A stretch of 64,000 bases of DNA from Ramlibacter aurantiacus (GCF_016722895.1 NZ_JAEQNA010000002.1:383899-447898); one strand, 5' to 3'; shown: positions 18,085-27,782, counted from the first letter of the stretch. A program made the numbers and translations. Notes: a model not told the origin generated them from the sequence alone.

Positions 18085-18260
18085 CGTCCCGGCGGCCGCC
18101 GTGGGCAGCGGTCAATCGGATGGCGCATGGGGCACTCTACTTCAGCCCCCGCGGCGCGTGGGGCGGTGCAACGCCGGTGGCGCCCCCACCGAAACCGCGG
18201 CCAACTCGACCGGCGATCGCGCTGGCCCCACCTCGCGATGGCTGGGCTGCCGGTGGACGG

Positions 18261-18575
18261 TCAATGCACGAGGTCTTGCGGCTCCAGCTCCCGTTCGTCC
18301 TTCACCACCGTGAGCCCGATGGCCGTGAGCCGCTCGGTCAGGTAGTCCAGCGCCGCCTGCAGCCGCTGCGGGTCGGTCTCGGGCAGCAGCAGCAGCGTGG
18401 TCTGCGACTCGTCGCAGGTCCTGGCCACGAGGGCGGCCCGGCCATCGACGTGCTCGATCTCGGCATACACGCAGGGCACCCCTTCCGGGCCCGCGGGTGC
18501 GTCGATGACGCTGCGGGCGAGCTTGGCGACCGAGGTGTAAACGGATTCCGGATAGGCAGAAACGAGTGTGCGCAT
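18261..18575 (-). CDS. unknown 104-residue protein
   Basis: The frame from the ATG at 18575 has a good ribosome site (GAGAGGACC) and codes for an acidic, compact protein with alternating strands and helices ([34 protein letters not shown]). No motif or family is recognised. It is 176 bases upstream of selB on the same strand and could be transcribed with it, but the gap argues against a tight operon. Confidence 0.5.
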   Translation of the reverse strand: MRTLVSAYPESVYTSVAKLARSVIDAPAGPEGVPCVYAEIEHVDGRAALVARTCDESQTTLLLLPETDPQRLQAALDYLTERLTAIGLTVVKDERELEPQDLVH

Positions 18576-18669
18576 GGTCCTCTCGGAAACGGGGACGGTC
18601 CCCTGAGCTCCCATTGTGGGTGCCGCTGCGCGGCCGCGACCGTCGGAGGAAGGCGCTTGCCGCAGGGCG

Positions 18670-18870
18670 TCAACCGTTCGCCTTCGCGGGCGAAAACGCC
18701 GCGTCGCCGTGTCGTTCGAGAGGCAGGCCGGGGGCAGGATGGCGGCCCGGCTGTTCGTGGGCCGGCGGCCCGGATGGCGAGCGGTCCTTCCACCACAGGG
18801 CCAGCTCGGCCGCGAGGCCTCCGACGACCAGGCCACTGAAAAGGATCACGGCGAGAGGGTTGACATCCAT
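18670..18870 (-). CDS. small single-pass membrane protein
   Basis: The 66-residue protein has one N-terminal hydrophobic helix (LAVILFSGLVVGGLAAELAL) followed by a basic, Pro-rich cytoplasmic-type tail. GGAGAA is placed seven bases before the ATG, which supports translation. There is no recognisable family. Confidence 0.45.
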   Translation of the reverse strand: MDVNPLAVILFSGLVVGGLAAELALWWKDRSPSGPPAHEQPGRHPAPGLPLERHGDAAFSPAKANG

Positions 18871-19047
18871 GGCAATTTCTCCGGGGCTGCGGCTGCATTG
18901 AACCGCCGCCGCATGGCCGGCGCGTGACTCGGCCGTCGAGGCTGCCGCCGGATGCTTCGTTGCAGTCGGCCCGTTGGAGGCGCACCGCCACCTCAGGCGT
19001 GGCCGCGGTGCAGGGGGCGGCCAACCGCTGCGGGCGAACGATCCGGG

Positions 19048-19191
19048 TTAGCCCATCGCCCAGGCCACGAGCAGCGCCAGCACGCCAGCGGCACAGTGCA
19101 GCACCAGCGTCAGTCGGTCGATGGCGCCTTGCAGCCGAATGTCGGTGGCGGGGTGAAGCGTCGGCGACTGTTCATTGAAGTGCATGCCCAT
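19048..19191 (-). CDS. 47-residue membrane peptide gene downstream of sbp
   Basis: An ATG at 19191 preceded by GGGGG opens a frame of 47 residues ending in TAA at 19048. It starts seven bases after the sbp stop. The product has a polar N-terminus and a C-terminal hydrophobic stretch (LTLVLHCAAGVLALLVAWAMG). The spacing, ribosome site and helix favour a real small gene co-transcribed with sbp. Function is unknown. Confidence 0.42.
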   Translation of the reverse strand: MGMHFNEQSPTLHPATDIRLQGAIDRLTLVLHCAAGVLALLVAWAMG

Positions 19192-19198
19192 GGCCCCC

Positions 19199-20227
19199 TT
19201 ACTTGCGCGTGTAGATCTGGTCGAAGCTGGCGCCGTCTGCGAAGTGGTCCTTCGCGGCCTGCTGCCAGCTGCCGAAGGCCTGCTCGATGGTGAACAGGTT
19301 CAGCCTGGGAAAGCGCTGCGCGTACGCCGCTTGCGCCTTGGCCGAGACGGGGCGGAAGAAGTGCCTGCCGGCGAGGTCCTGGCCTTCGTCCGAATAGAGG
19401 TAGTCGAGATAGGCCTGGGCGACGGCGCGGGTGCCCCTGCGGTCCACGTTGCGATCGACCAGCGTCACCGCGGGTTCGGCCAGGATGCTCAGGCTCGGGT
19501 ACACCAGGTCGACCTTGCCGCCGAACTCTCTTTCCAGCAGCCAGGCCTCGTTCTCCCAGGAGATCAACACGTCACCCATGTTGCGCTGTGCGAAGCTCAC
19601 CGACGATCCGCGGGCACCGGTGTCCAGTACGGGCACGTTGTCGTACAGGCGGGCGACGAACTCGCGCGCCTTGTCGGTGTTGCCGTACTTGCGGCGCGCC
19701 CACTCCCAGGCGGCCAGGTAGTTCCAGCGCGCACCGCCCGAAGTCTTGGGATTGGGCGTGATCACCTTGATGCCGGGGCGCACCAGGTCGTCCCAGTTTT
19801 TGATGCCCTTGGGATTGCCCTGGCGCACCACCAGCACGATGGTGGAGGTGTAGGGCGACGCGTTGTGTGGCAGGCGCTTCTGCCAGTCCCTGGGAATGAG
19901 CCGGGCCTGCGCGTGCAGGGCGTCGGTATCCCAGGCCAGGGCCAGGGTGGCGACGTCGGCGTCGAGGCCGTCGATGATGCTGCGCGCCTGCTTGCCCGAG
20001 CCGCCGTGCGACTGCTTCACCTGCACGTCCTGGCCGGCCCTGGCCTTCCAGTGGCGGGCGAAGGCCTGGTTGAATTCGACGTAGAACTCACGCGTCGGGT
20101 CGTACGAGACGTTGAGCAGCGTCACCGGTCGCGGCGACGGTGCCTGCGCCCGAGTAAGGCCGGACGCGGACAAGGCCAGGGCGGCGGTGCCGGCCAGGGC
20201 GGCGCGTCGGGAGATCGGGTGTTGCAT
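19199..20227 (-). CDS. sbp: periplasmic sulfate/thiosulfate-binding protein
   Basis: The 342-residue protein has an Arg-containing signal peptide ([18 protein letters not shown], cleavage near AQA) and the sulfate-binding family core: [42 protein letters not shown] and [12 protein letters not shown]. It would capture sulfate for a CysTWA-type ABC importer, but no permease or ATPase gene is nearby. An inverted repeat lies upstream at 20287-20303. A 47-residue peptide gene follows it. Confidence 0.88.
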   Translation of the reverse strand: MQHPISRRAALAGTAALALSASGLTRAQAPSPRPVTLLNVSYDPTREFYVEFNQAFARHWKARAGQDVQVKQSHGGSGKQARSIIDGLDADVATLALAWDTDALHAQARLIPRDWQKRLPHNASPYTSTIVLVVRQGNPKGIKNWDDLVRPGIKVITPNPKTSGGARWNYLAAWEWARRKYGNTDKAREFVARLYDNVPVLDTGARGSSVSFAQRNMGDVLISWENEAWLLEREFGGKVDLVYPSLSILAEPAVTLVDRNVDRRGTRAVAQAYLDYLYSDEGQDLAGRHFFRPVSAKAQAAYAQRFPRLNLFTIEQAFGSWQQAAKDHFADGASFDQIYTRK

Positions 20228-20286
20228 GGTGGCTGGTGTCTGAAGGTTCGCAGTTCGCGGATCTTCCAGTCACCCAGCCTCGGCAG

Positions 20287-20303
20287 GAACGATTGTTTCG
20301 TTC
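20287..20303. promoter_or_regulatory. inverted repeat upstream of sbp
   Basis: GAACGA at 20287-20292 and TCGTTC at 20298-20303 form a perfect 6-base dyad with spacer TTGTT, 60 bases before the sbp start codon. To its right is AT-rich promoter-like sequence (TATTTGCTTATTC). It is a candidate regulator site or part of a CysB-responsive promoter; the regulator is not known. Confidence 0.35.
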
Positions 20304-20333
20304 TCTGCTAACGCCTATTTGCTTATTCGCGCA

Positions 20334-20840
20334 TCAGGCCTCGGCCACCTCCCATTTCAGCCGCCGCACGCGGTCCATGTTCACCCCTTCGATGCGGATC
20401 AGCCGGGTCGGCTGCTGGCGCGTGGGGGCATGCAGGTCGCCCTCGTTGTACAGGTGGGCGTCGCCGGGCCGCAGCGCATAGCTGCGGGTGGGGCGGGCCT
20501 TGCCGCAACGCTCGGGCGTGGCGGGTTCCACGGCGGCGAAGTCGGTCATCAGGGTCTCGCCCTGGGCCTGGCCATAGATCGCCCACGAGGGGCCGTGGTC
20601 GTGCGGCGCGCCCTCTTTGGCGTCGGTGTAGGCGTGGGCCACGATGCAAAAGCCCAGTTCGGCGTCTTCGTACAGCACGCGGCGTTCGGGAGCGCCGGGG
20701 CCGAATTGCGCGGCCACGAAAGCGGGATCGCGCAGGGCGGCTCGCAAGTGGGCGACGACCTGCTGGCGACCGGTGGGCGTGGCGTCGCGACCCAGGGCCT
20801 GGCGGCAGTCACGGGCCAAAGAGTCGAGGGTGGTGGGCAT
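20334..20840 (-). CDS. cysteine dioxygenase-like cupin protein
   Basis: The 168-residue protein has a cupin core with HDHGPSWAIYGQAQGETLM and a second-strand His (GDAHLYNEGDLHAP), the pattern of iron thiol dioxygenases of the CDO/MPDO type. Those enzymes oxidise cysteine or 3-mercaptopropionate to sulfinates. The divergent sulfate-binding gene 100 bases away hints at sulfur metabolism but could be chance. GGAGAGA precedes the ATG. Substrate is unproven. Confidence 0.55.
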   Translation of the reverse strand: MPTTLDSLARDCRQALGRDATPTGRQQVVAHLRAALRDPAFVAAQFGPGAPERRVLYEDAELGFCIVAHAYTDAKEGAPHDHGPSWAIYGQAQGETLMTDFAAVEPATPERCGKARPTRSYALRPGDAHLYNEGDLHAPTRQQPTRLIRIEGVNMDRVRRLKWEVAEA

Positions 20841-20979
20841 GGTCTCTCCGGGTCGATGGCGGACCCGTGATGGTGCCATCCTGGAGGTCGCCCAGCCCGC
20901 GACCGGCCACGTTGGCGATGGAGGACGCAGGACCTGCTGCCTATGATGGGCGCTCGATCCGCAGCAGCAGGAGTCCTTC

Positions 20980-21552
20980 GTGAAGAAACGACATTTTCTG
21001 GGTGCGCTCGCCACCGCCGCCGCCGTGCCCTGGCCCGCGTCGGCCCAGGCCGCCACCTCCAGCGCGGGACCCGTGCTGCTGACGGTGACGGGAGGCATCA
21101 CCCGCACCAACCGTGGCCCCTTCGATCCGGTGCTGGGCCAGATGATGGGCAAGCAGAAGTTGAGTTTCGAGAAGGCCCGGGCCTTCGACTTCGGCAGCCT
21201 GATGACGCTGCCGGCGATCACCATCCGCCCCACGCTGGAGTACGACCGCAAGCGGCACGCGCTCAAGGGGCCGCTGTTGACCCGCGTGCTGCAGGCGGCC
21301 GGCGCCACCGGCAAGCAACTGACGCTGCGCGCGATCGACGGCTACTCGCCATCGCTGAGCCTGGCCGACGCCGACAGGTACCGCTTCATCGTCGCCACGC
21401 ACCTCGACGGCAAGCCCATGGCGCTGGGCGGGCTGGGCCCGCTATGGGCCGTGTTCGATGCGGACCGGTTTCCCGACTACGCGGCCAAGCCGGTGGACCA
21501 GCGCTTCGCGCTGTGTCCGTGGGGGCTCTATCACATCGAGGTGCAGGGCTGA
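20980..21552 (+). CDS. exported molybdopterin-binding-domain protein
   Basis: The 190-residue protein starts at a GTG with GCAGGAG upstream and has a signal peptide ending near SAQA. The mature part resembles the oxidoreductase molybdopterin-binding (sulfite-oxidase-type) fold in reduced form: LLTVTGGITRTNRG, LPAITIRPTLEY, LTLRAIDGYSPSL and PLWAVFDADR. The cofactor-binding Cys of sulfite oxidases is not evident, so many such short proteins may have lost catalysis. It stands alone. Confidence 0.6.
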   Translation: MKKRHFLGALATAAAVPWPASAQAATSSAGPVLLTVTGGITRTNRGPFDPVLGQMMGKQKLSFEKARAFDFGSLMTLPAITIRPTLEYDRKRHALKGPLLTRVLQAAGATGKQLTLRAIDGYSPSLSLADADRYRFIVATHLDGKPMALGGLGPLWAVFDADRFPDYAAKPVDQRFALCPWGLYHIEVQG

Positions 21553-21556
21553 ACCG

Positions 21557-22222
21557 TCAGTTGGCCGCGAAGCAATAGAACAGGCCGCCGCCGCCCACCC
21601 GCGCCAGCGCCTCGGGGCTGCAGCCCGGCGTGCCGTGGGAGGAGTTCCACGACACGTTGCGGACCGGGTCCGGGTTGGTGCCCGTGCGGTCCACATGGCC
21701 GACGATCGCAGAACCCTCGGTGCCGCTGGTCCAGCCGCGGCAGGTGGTGTCGGCCGCCTGCGTCGAGAGCGTGCCGTCGGCGTTCGAGCCGGTGAGGATG
21801 TCGTGCTGGTTGGGTGTGTCGGGCCGCATGCGGATGCGCACGCCTTTTTCATCCAGCGCCGTCTCGCGATTGATGTTGTTGTTGCCGTGCAGCTCATCGA
21901 CATTGCGGGCGACGACCACGCCCCGGGCGTTGGTCCAGGGACCCTTGCCGATGCGGTCGCGCGCGTTCACGGCCGGGCTGCCGCCGGTGCCCGGCGCACT
22001 CAGGTAGGCGCGCCAGGTCTTGCCGCCGGCGCCGGCCGCCGTGGCCAGCTTCTGGCAGTGCTGGTCGGCCCCGGCAAGCCCGCCCAGGTCGCCGCCCTTG
22101 CCCGGGTTGGCGCTGGTGATGAAGTAGCTCATCGGGTTGGCGGGCGGCGACGAGCCGGTGGCGCAGGCGGTGAGCACGGCGGCACCGCCGGCTGCGATCA
22201 ACCAGGGAAGGGCACGGCGCAT
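21557..22222 (-). CDS. lipoprotein with lectin/endostatin-like domain
   Basis: The 221-residue protein has a signal peptide with lipobox LTAC and a domain with the pattern GGDLGGLAGADQHCQKLA, KTWRAYLS, ARDRIGKGPW, NRETALDEKG and CRGWTSG. This resembles the C-type-lectin/collagen-NC10-like family found in bacterial surface proteins, in which cysteines form disulfides. Ligand is unknown. AGGAGA is well placed before the ATG. Confidence 0.6.
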   Translation of the reverse strand: MRRALPWLIAAGGAAVLTACATGSSPPANPMSYFITSANPGKGGDLGGLAGADQHCQKLATAAGAGGKTWRAYLSAPGTGGSPAVNARDRIGKGPWTNARGVVVARNVDELHGNNNINRETALDEKGVRIRMRPDTPNQHDILTGSNADGTLSTQAADTTCRGWTSGTEGSAIVGHVDRTGTNPDPVRNVSWNSSHGTPGCSPEALARVGGGGLFYCFAAN

Positions 22223-22308
22223 CGAAGTCTCCTAGTGGAAGGTCGGGCGGCAAGCGTAGATCAACGAACGCGCGACATGGGCTCGCGCTTTCCCGCCCCG
22301 GCGGCAGT

Positions 22309-22752
22309 TCACCCCTCGGACCAGACGAACGCGGCCGACGGGCAGAAGCGCTGGATGCGCTCGACCCACTCGGTCAGCCGCGCCTGGACCTCGGTGGGTA
22401 GCCCGTCGCAGAAGGCCTGCGGCAGGGGATGGATGAGGCGTACGTCCTCGAGGTGCCAGCTCCACGGGGCGTTGAATCCGGCGCTGCCGGGAACCACCTG
22501 GCCTTCGACCGTGGAGCGCCGTTCCGACGGCGGCAGGCGCAGCTCGGCGCGCGCGCCCCGGACGAACTCCGCCGAGCGGGCCAGTACGCGGAACTCCTGT
22601 TCGGGCCCGTGCCCGCGCAGCCGGAAAACGAAAAACGCGTGGGCCTCGCCAGGGTCGTCGAAATCGAAGTCGCTGTAGTAGACGAAGCCGCCACCGCAGG
22701 CAGACAACAGCAGCGAGGCCCCGATCAGCCAGACACGGAACGAGTGGACCAT
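22309..22752 (-). CDS. predicted lipoprotein of unknown function
   Basis: The 147-residue protein has a signal peptide with lipobox LLSAC and a mature beta-rich part (VYYSDFDFDD, HAFFVFRLRGHG, APWSWHLEDVRL). Two late cysteines (AFCDGL and RFCPSA) could form a disulfide. No family is recognised. The start at 22752 was chosen because the signal peptide begins there. Confidence 0.55.
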   Translation of the reverse strand: MVHSFRVWLIGASLLLSACGGGFVYYSDFDFDDPGEAHAFFVFRLRGHGPEQEFRVLARSAEFVRGARAELRLPPSERRSTVEGQVVPGSAGFNAPWSWHLEDVRLIHPLPQAFCDGLPTEVQARLTEWVERIQRFCPSAAFVWSEG

Positions 22753-22811
22753 GGAGCGGAATCTGGTCCGGCGTGCGCCCCGCGTCAACTGGCCCGCACG
22801 GCGGGGACGGG

Positions 22812-23027
22812 TCAGGCGAGCGGCTTGTCCGGCGGTGTCGACTCGGGGCCTGCGCGTTCGTCCGCCTGCCGCTTGCGCAGCTTGGCTTTCATCAATTGGA
22901 AGAAGCGCTGTTCCCAGAAGTCGTGCCCCTGCGGCGTGTCGGCCCAGCGGAATGCGGTCAACAGGCCTTCGGCGCGTTCGAGCGGGCTGCCGAACATGCT
23001 TTCCTGGTCAATTGGCAATGGACCCAT
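22812..23027 (-). CDS. small charged protein, unknown
   Basis: The 71-residue protein has a helical middle (HDFWEQRFFQLMKAKLRKRQADE) and a Pro-rich end. AGGAG sits nine bases before the ATG, which supports translation. No family or function is recognised. Confidence 0.45.
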   Translation of the reverse strand: MGPLPIDQESMFGSPLERAEGLLTAFRWADTPQGHDFWEQRFFQLMKAKLRKRQADERAGPESTPPDKPLA

Positions 23028-23159
23028 CGGTTGACTCCTGCTGAGATTGCAAGCTCAGCTGGTCCAATATGGTCTTGCGTGCAAAGGAGAGACGTAGGAC
23101 GACGCCTATTCAGATGCGTCTTGTGGTGCAACGGCCACGGATGCAAGCCGGCGCGTGGT

Positions 23160-23384
23160 TCAACTGGGCCACTCTCCCGAGAACCAGCGATGGCCGCAAT
23201 GCCGGCATTCGGTGTCGGCGGGCGGACCATCGGCGGCGTCCGTGGGGCTCTCGTAGCCGCCGATGACCACGCCACCGGCGCGACCATAGGCTTCCAGTTC
23301 ATCGAGACTGGGGAAACCCCACAGCAGGCGAATGCCCTCGGGCTCGCCGCACATGGGACACGACACCTTGGTGAGGACTGCCAT
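23160..23384 (-). CDS. zinc-ribbon-like small protein
   Basis: The 74-residue protein has two CxxC knuckles, CPMCGEPEG near the start and CRHCGHRWF near the end, framing a WGFPSLDELEAYGRAGGVVIGGYE segment. This is a zinc-ribbon layout; similar short proteins are common and uncharacterised. The methionine at 23384 was chosen over 23450 because the ribbon begins right after it. The bases to 23521 are AT-richer and show no gene. Confidence 0.55.
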   Translation of the reverse strand: MAVLTKVSCPMCGEPEGIRLLWGFPSLDELEAYGRAGGVVIGGYESPTDAADGPPADTECRHCGHRWFSGEWPS

Positions 23385-23521
23385 CTCTGCCGCTTCGTTA
23401 ATTGCGGAGCCAACGGTGTAACACGCTGGTTCAGGCATGGCAACGGCCAATTCTCCGGTCCGGGGTCAATTGCGCTACGAAAGCCGGAACGATTCTCGAT
23501 TGACGTGAATTGCGTCGGTTT

Positions 23522-25390
23522 TCATCTCGAGGGGGGCTCGCGCCGCAATTCGCCGACGATGTCCGATGAGTCATCCGTGGACGCGCCGTTGTCCTCGAGC
23601 TGCTGCAATTGATAAAGCCGCTGGTACAGCCCGCCGTCGATGCCCATCAACTCGGCATGCGTTCCCAGTTCGGCCAGGCGACCATGATTCAGGACCACGA
23701 TGCGGTCGGCCTCGCGCACGGTCGACAAGCGGTGGGCAATGGCCACCACGGTCACCCGGCCGCGCAAGCGGGTCAGTGCGTGCTGCACGAGCTGCTCGGT
23801 CTCGGAGTCGATGTGGGCCGTGGCCTCGTCCAGGAACAGGATGCTCGGCTCGCCGGCCAGGGCGCGGGCGATCGCCAGCAGCTGTTTCTGGCCCACCGAC
23901 AGCCGGGCCCCGCCTTCGCCCAAGGGCGTGTCGTAGCCGCGCTCCAGTTGCATGACGAACTCGTGCGCATGCGCGGCCCGCGCCGCCGCCTCCACCTGCG
24001 CATCGGTGAGCGGCCGCCCCATGGCGATGTTCTCCCGCACCGTCGCGGCCAGCAGGAAAGGCTCTTGCGGCACCAGGCCCACGCTGGCGCGGAACGCCTC
24101 CTCGGCGATCGCCTCCAGCGGCACGCCATCGATGCGGATGCGGCCGGGATCGGCCGCGTAGAAGCGCAGCAGCAGCGACAGCACGGTGGTCTTGCCGCTG
24201 CCCGTGTGCCCGACGATGCCGTAGAAGCCGCCCGCGGGAATGCGCAGGCTCAGCTCGTGCAGCACCGGCCGGCCCGGCTGGTAGCCGAAGCTGAGCCCCT
24301 CGATGGCGATCTCGCCGGCCGTGATGCGGCCGCGATCGGCCGCCACCGGCGCCTCGGCCTCGACCAGCAGGGCCTGCACCCGGGACGCGCCCACCAGTGC
24401 CTGCTGCAGTTGCGAGAACTGCATGGTGATCTGGATCAGCGGCTCCACCACCCGCGAGATGTAGCTGATGAACGCATAGAGGATGCCCACCTCGAGCGCG
24501 CTGAGCGCGCCGCCCACCGCGCGCAGGCCGAAGACCCACAGCACGGTGGCCAGCAGCAGCACGTTGAGGAAATCGAGCACGGGCCGCAGCAGCCAGGCGT
24601 TGGCCCGCAGCTCCCGAAGCCTCGAGCCATAGTGCGCTTCGCTCAAACCCGCGAAGCGCTGGCGGAAGCGCGTGGTGGCATTGGCCGCCTGCAGCACCGG
24701 CATGCCGGCGATCGACTCGGCCACCTGCGCATTCAGCTCGCTGCGCAGCTCGCGCGTGCGGGTGACCGCCGGCCCCGACAAGCGCTGGTACAGGAACACG
24801 ATCAGGGCCACCGCCGGCACCAGCGCCAGCACGATCAGCATCAGCCGCCAGTCGAGCCAGAGCATGGCCACCATGGCGCCGCCGAGGATGATCAGGCTGT
24901 CCAGCATCACGAACAGCACCTGCACGTAGAGCATCTTCACGGCCTCGGTGTCGTTGGTGACGCGGCTGACCAGCTGGCCGGTGATGGCGCGGTCGAAGAA
25001 GGCCATGGGCAGCCGCAGCACGTGCCGGTACACCGTCTCGCGGATGCGCTGCACCGATCGCATGGCCACGCCCGACAGGCGCACCAGCTGCCGGTAGCGC
25101 AGCCAGCTCGCCACCGTGCCGGCGATCAATGCTCCCAGCAGCAGGCCCGCGATCTGCGGCAGCTCGGCCTGGCGCGGCAGCAGGTAGTTGTCGATGAACA
25201 GCTTGCCGGCGATGGGTCCCAGCGCCTCCAGGCCGGCCGCCAGCATGAGCCAGGCAATGCCCCGCAGCACCTGGCGCCGCTCGGGTCGCGCGGCACGCAG
25301 CAGCAGCGCGGCCGCATCCCGTCCGGGCGGCCGATGCCGCTCGACGGTCGGGGGCGCCAGGGGGCGGGCGGGGGCGGATTCAGCTGGCAT
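23522..25390 (-). CDS. mdlB: ABC exporter half-transporter, MdlB-like
   Basis: The 622-residue protein has an N-terminal six-helix transmembrane domain and a C-terminal ATPase. It shows Walker A GHTGSGKTT, an altered signature LSVGQKQ, and Walker B with catalytic Glu (ILFLDEATAHIDSETE). It overlaps the upstream half-transporter gene by 11 bases, so the two form a heterodimer of the MdlAB/TM287-288 type in the inner membrane. Exported substrate is unknown, perhaps drugs or lipids. The 42-residue longer frame at the 5' end is a shadow of the partner gene. Confidence 0.82.
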   Translation of the reverse strand: MPAESAPARPLAPPTVERHRPPGRDAAALLLRAARPERRQVLRGIAWLMLAAGLEALGPIAGKLFIDNYLLPRQAELPQIAGLLLGALIAGTVASWLRYRQLVRLSGVAMRSVQRIRETVYRHVLRLPMAFFDRAITGQLVSRVTNDTEAVKMLYVQVLFVMLDSLIILGGAMVAMLWLDWRLMLIVLALVPAVALIVFLYQRLSGPAVTRTRELRSELNAQVAESIAGMPVLQAANATTRFRQRFAGLSEAHYGSRLRELRANAWLLRPVLDFLNVLLLATVLWVFGLRAVGGALSALEVGILYAFISYISRVVEPLIQITMQFSQLQQALVGASRVQALLVEAEAPVAADRGRITAGEIAIEGLSFGYQPGRPVLHELSLRIPAGGFYGIVGHTGSGKTTVLSLLLRFYAADPGRIRIDGVPLEAIAEEAFRASVGLVPQEPFLLAATVRENIAMGRPLTDAQVEAAARAAHAHEFVMQLERGYDTPLGEGGARLSVGQKQLLAIARALAGEPSILFLDEATAHIDSETEQLVQHALTRLRGRVTVVAIAHRLSTVREADRIVVLNHGRLAELGTHAELMGIDGGLYQRLYQLQQLEDNGASTDDSSDIVGELRREPPSR

Positions 25391-27122
25391 CGAGGCTGGC
25401 CTGCAGTTGTTGATAGCGCCACTGGCGCGCATACCAGCCACCAGCCTGCAGCAGCTCGGCATGGCGGCCTTGTTCGGTGATCCGGCCCTCGCGCAGGACG
25501 ATCGTGTGGTCGGCATCCGCCACCGCGCTGAGCCGGTGGCTCACGATGATCACCGTGCGGCCCACGCGGGCCTCGCGCAGGTGGGCCAGGATGCGCGATT
25601 CGGTGTCGGTGTCCACGGCCGACAGCGCGTCGTCCAGCAGCAGCAGCGGGGCATCGGCCAGCAGCGCGCGGGCGATCGCCACCCGCTGGCGCTGGCCGCC
25701 CGACAAGGTGACGCCGCGCTCGCCCACGGGGGTGTCGTAGCCCTGCGGCAAGCGCTGGATGTCCTCGTGCACGGCCGCCAGCCGGGCCGCGCGCTCGATG
25801 GCCTCGCGCGGCGCGTCGGGCCGGGCCAGCGCGATGTTCTCGGCTACCGTGGCCGAGAACAGGAAGGCCTCCTGCGGCACCCAGGCGATCCCCCCGCGCA
25901 GCGCCTCCAGCGTGTACTCGCGCAGGTCGATCCCGTTCCAGCGCACCTGGCCCCGGTCGGGGGCCTGCTGGCGCAACAGCAGTCGCAGCAGGGTGGACTT
26001 GCCCGCGCCGGTGGGGCCGACCAGGCCCAGCGTGCGCCCGGGCTCCAGCCGCAGCGAGACGCCATCGAGCGCCGGCCGGGCCTCGGCGCCGTAGGCGAAG
26101 CGCACGTTCTCGACCTCGACGGCGCCGGGCGTCACCGTCGCCACCCGTCCGCGGTCCTCGACGCTCAGCGGCACGTCCAGCACCGGCTCCAGGCGGCTCC
26201 AGGCCGCCTTGCCGCGCTCGATCAGCGACAGCACCCAGCCCGCGGCAAACATCGGCCAGATCAGCTGGCCCAGGTAGAGCGTGAAACTGGTGAGCTGGCC
26301 CACGGTGAGCTCGCCGTGCCAGACCAGCCAGCCGCCGACCCCCAGCACCAGCGCGGTGGCGGTGGCGAAGCTGATGCCGACCGCCGGCTCGTAGGCGGCC
26401 TCCCACTTCTGGGCGTCGAAGCTCGCGGCCGCCGCGCCGCCGGCCAGGGCGTTGAACTGCGCTTCGCTGCGGGCCTGCAGCCCCAGCGCGCGGACGGTGC
26501 GCACGCCCGAGAGTGTTTCCTGCACATGGTCGTTGAGCGCGCCGAAGCGCTCCAGCGACCGTCGTGAGGCCTGGTGCACCTGGCGTGAAATCCGCCAGAA
26601 AGCCAGGCCCATCAGCGGGAAGGGCAGCACCGCGAAGGCCGCCAGCCGCCAATCGACCCCGAGCGCCATCATCGCCAGCACCAGCACCAGCGTGAGCGAG
26701 CCGTCGAAGCCGGCGAGCATGGCCTCGCCGGCGGCCATCTCGACCGCGTCGACGTCGTTGGTGGCCAGCGCCATCAGGTTGCCGGTGCGCCGGTCCTGGA
26801 AGAAGGACGCGCCCTGCAGTGACAGCCGCGTGTAGAGATGGCCGCGCAACTCCACGCCCAGGCGATACGCGGCCGTGTAGAGCTTCAGTCGCCAACCCAC
26901 GCGCAACAGGTAGACACCGGCGCCGGCGCCGATGAGCCAGCCGAGTTCGCGCATCAGGTCGGCCTGGGTGAGCCGGCTGGCGACCAGGCCGTCGACCACG
27001 TGCCCGATCTGGCGCGGGATCCACACCATCAGCGCGGCGATGCCGACGAGCATCAACGCGGACCAGGCGTAGGCGGATCGATGGCGCAGGACGAAGCGCC
27101 CGATGAGTCGGTAGAAGGACAT
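25380..27122 (-). CDS. mdlA: ABC exporter half-transporter, MdlA-like
   Basis: The 580-residue protein has six membrane helices and an ATPase with GPTGAGKST, a canonical LSGGQRQ signature and Walker B LLLLDDALSAVD. The residue after the Walker B Asp is Asp rather than Glu, the mark of the degenerate, low-turnover site of heterodimeric exporters. Its partner carries the intact Glu, so the division of labour is clear. It is first in the two-gene operon. Confidence 0.83.
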   Translation of the reverse strand: MSFYRLIGRFVLRHRSAYAWSALMLVGIAALMVWIPRQIGHVVDGLVASRLTQADLMRELGWLIGAGAGVYLLRVGWRLKLYTAAYRLGVELRGHLYTRLSLQGASFFQDRRTGNLMALATNDVDAVEMAAGEAMLAGFDGSLTLVLVLAMMALGVDWRLAAFAVLPFPLMGLAFWRISRQVHQASRRSLERFGALNDHVQETLSGVRTVRALGLQARSEAQFNALAGGAAAASFDAQKWEAAYEPAVGISFATATALVLGVGGWLVWHGELTVGQLTSFTLYLGQLIWPMFAAGWVLSLIERGKAAWSRLEPVLDVPLSVEDRGRVATVTPGAVEVENVRFAYGAEARPALDGVSLRLEPGRTLGLVGPTGAGKSTLLRLLLRQQAPDRGQVRWNGIDLREYTLEALRGGIAWVPQEAFLFSATVAENIALARPDAPREAIERAARLAAVHEDIQRLPQGYDTPVGERGVTLSGGQRQRVAIARALLADAPLLLLDDALSAVDTDTESRILAHLREARVGRTVIIVSHRLSAVADADHTIVLREGRITEQGRHAELLQAGGWYARQWRYQQLQASLDAS

Positions 27123-27191
27123 GGTGAACGGCGGCGACCGGCGATTGTGGCAAGCCGCCGCGGCATCCGCTGGAACAGGGCGGCTGGCGGA

Positions 27192-27782
27192 TCAGCCGCG
27201 GCGCAGCACCAGCCGGTGGATGCGCCGGCCCGAGGACGCGCTCACCACCTCGTCGTCCAGCAGGATGTCGCCGGCCGGCGCGGCAGCCTCGCGCACCAGG
27301 GCGGCGTCGAAGGCGGTGTACAGGCGTCCGTGGTCGTCCCGCAGGCTGTGCCCGGACACCCGCCAGGTCAGCACCAGCGTGCCCCCGGGGCGCAGCAGGT
27401 CGATCAGGGCGGCCGTCGCGGGCGCCACGGATTCGAGCGGGAGGTGCATCAGCACGGTCTCGCACAGCACGTTCTGGAAGCTGGAACCTTCGAGGCCGTC
27501 GAGCTGCGGCAGCAAGGCCTGGCGAAATGCAAGGGTGGGGTGCCGCGCGCGAGCCTGCGCCAGCAGGCCTTCGGAGCCGTCGATGCCCAGCACGGGCGTG
27601 AAGCCTTGCGCATGCAGCCACGCGACATCGCGGCCGCTGCCGCAACCCACGTCGATCGTGGGACCGGGGCTGAAGTGGGTGCGAAGCAGGTCGTGCAGGT
27701 CGCAAGGCGGCGGCTGCTCGTGCCACTGCGTGGCGTAGTGGGCGCTGCGGTGGTCGTAGGCGGCAAGGGTGGTGGGGTCCAT
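27192..27782 (-). CDS. class I SAM-dependent methyltransferase
   Basis: The 196-residue protein has motif I IDVGCGSGRDVAWL, motif II VLGIDGSEGLLAQAR and LRPGGTLVLTWR. It begins MDPTTLAAYDHRSAHYATQW, the usual start of small unspecific methyltransferases. The acceptor is not predictable. It is divergent from the catabolic plus arm, with a 161-base intergenic stretch that holds the GTTTCACAGACAAAAC motif. Confidence 0.75.
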   Translation of the reverse strand: MDPTTLAAYDHRSAHYATQWHEQPPPCDLHDLLRTHFSPGPTIDVGCGSGRDVAWLHAQGFTPVLGIDGSEGLLAQARARHPTLAFRQALLPQLDGLEGSSFQNVLCETVLMHLPLESVAPATAALIDLLRPGGTLVLTWRVSGHSLRDDHGRLYTAFDAALVREAAAPAGDILLDDEVVSASSGRRIHRLVLRRG

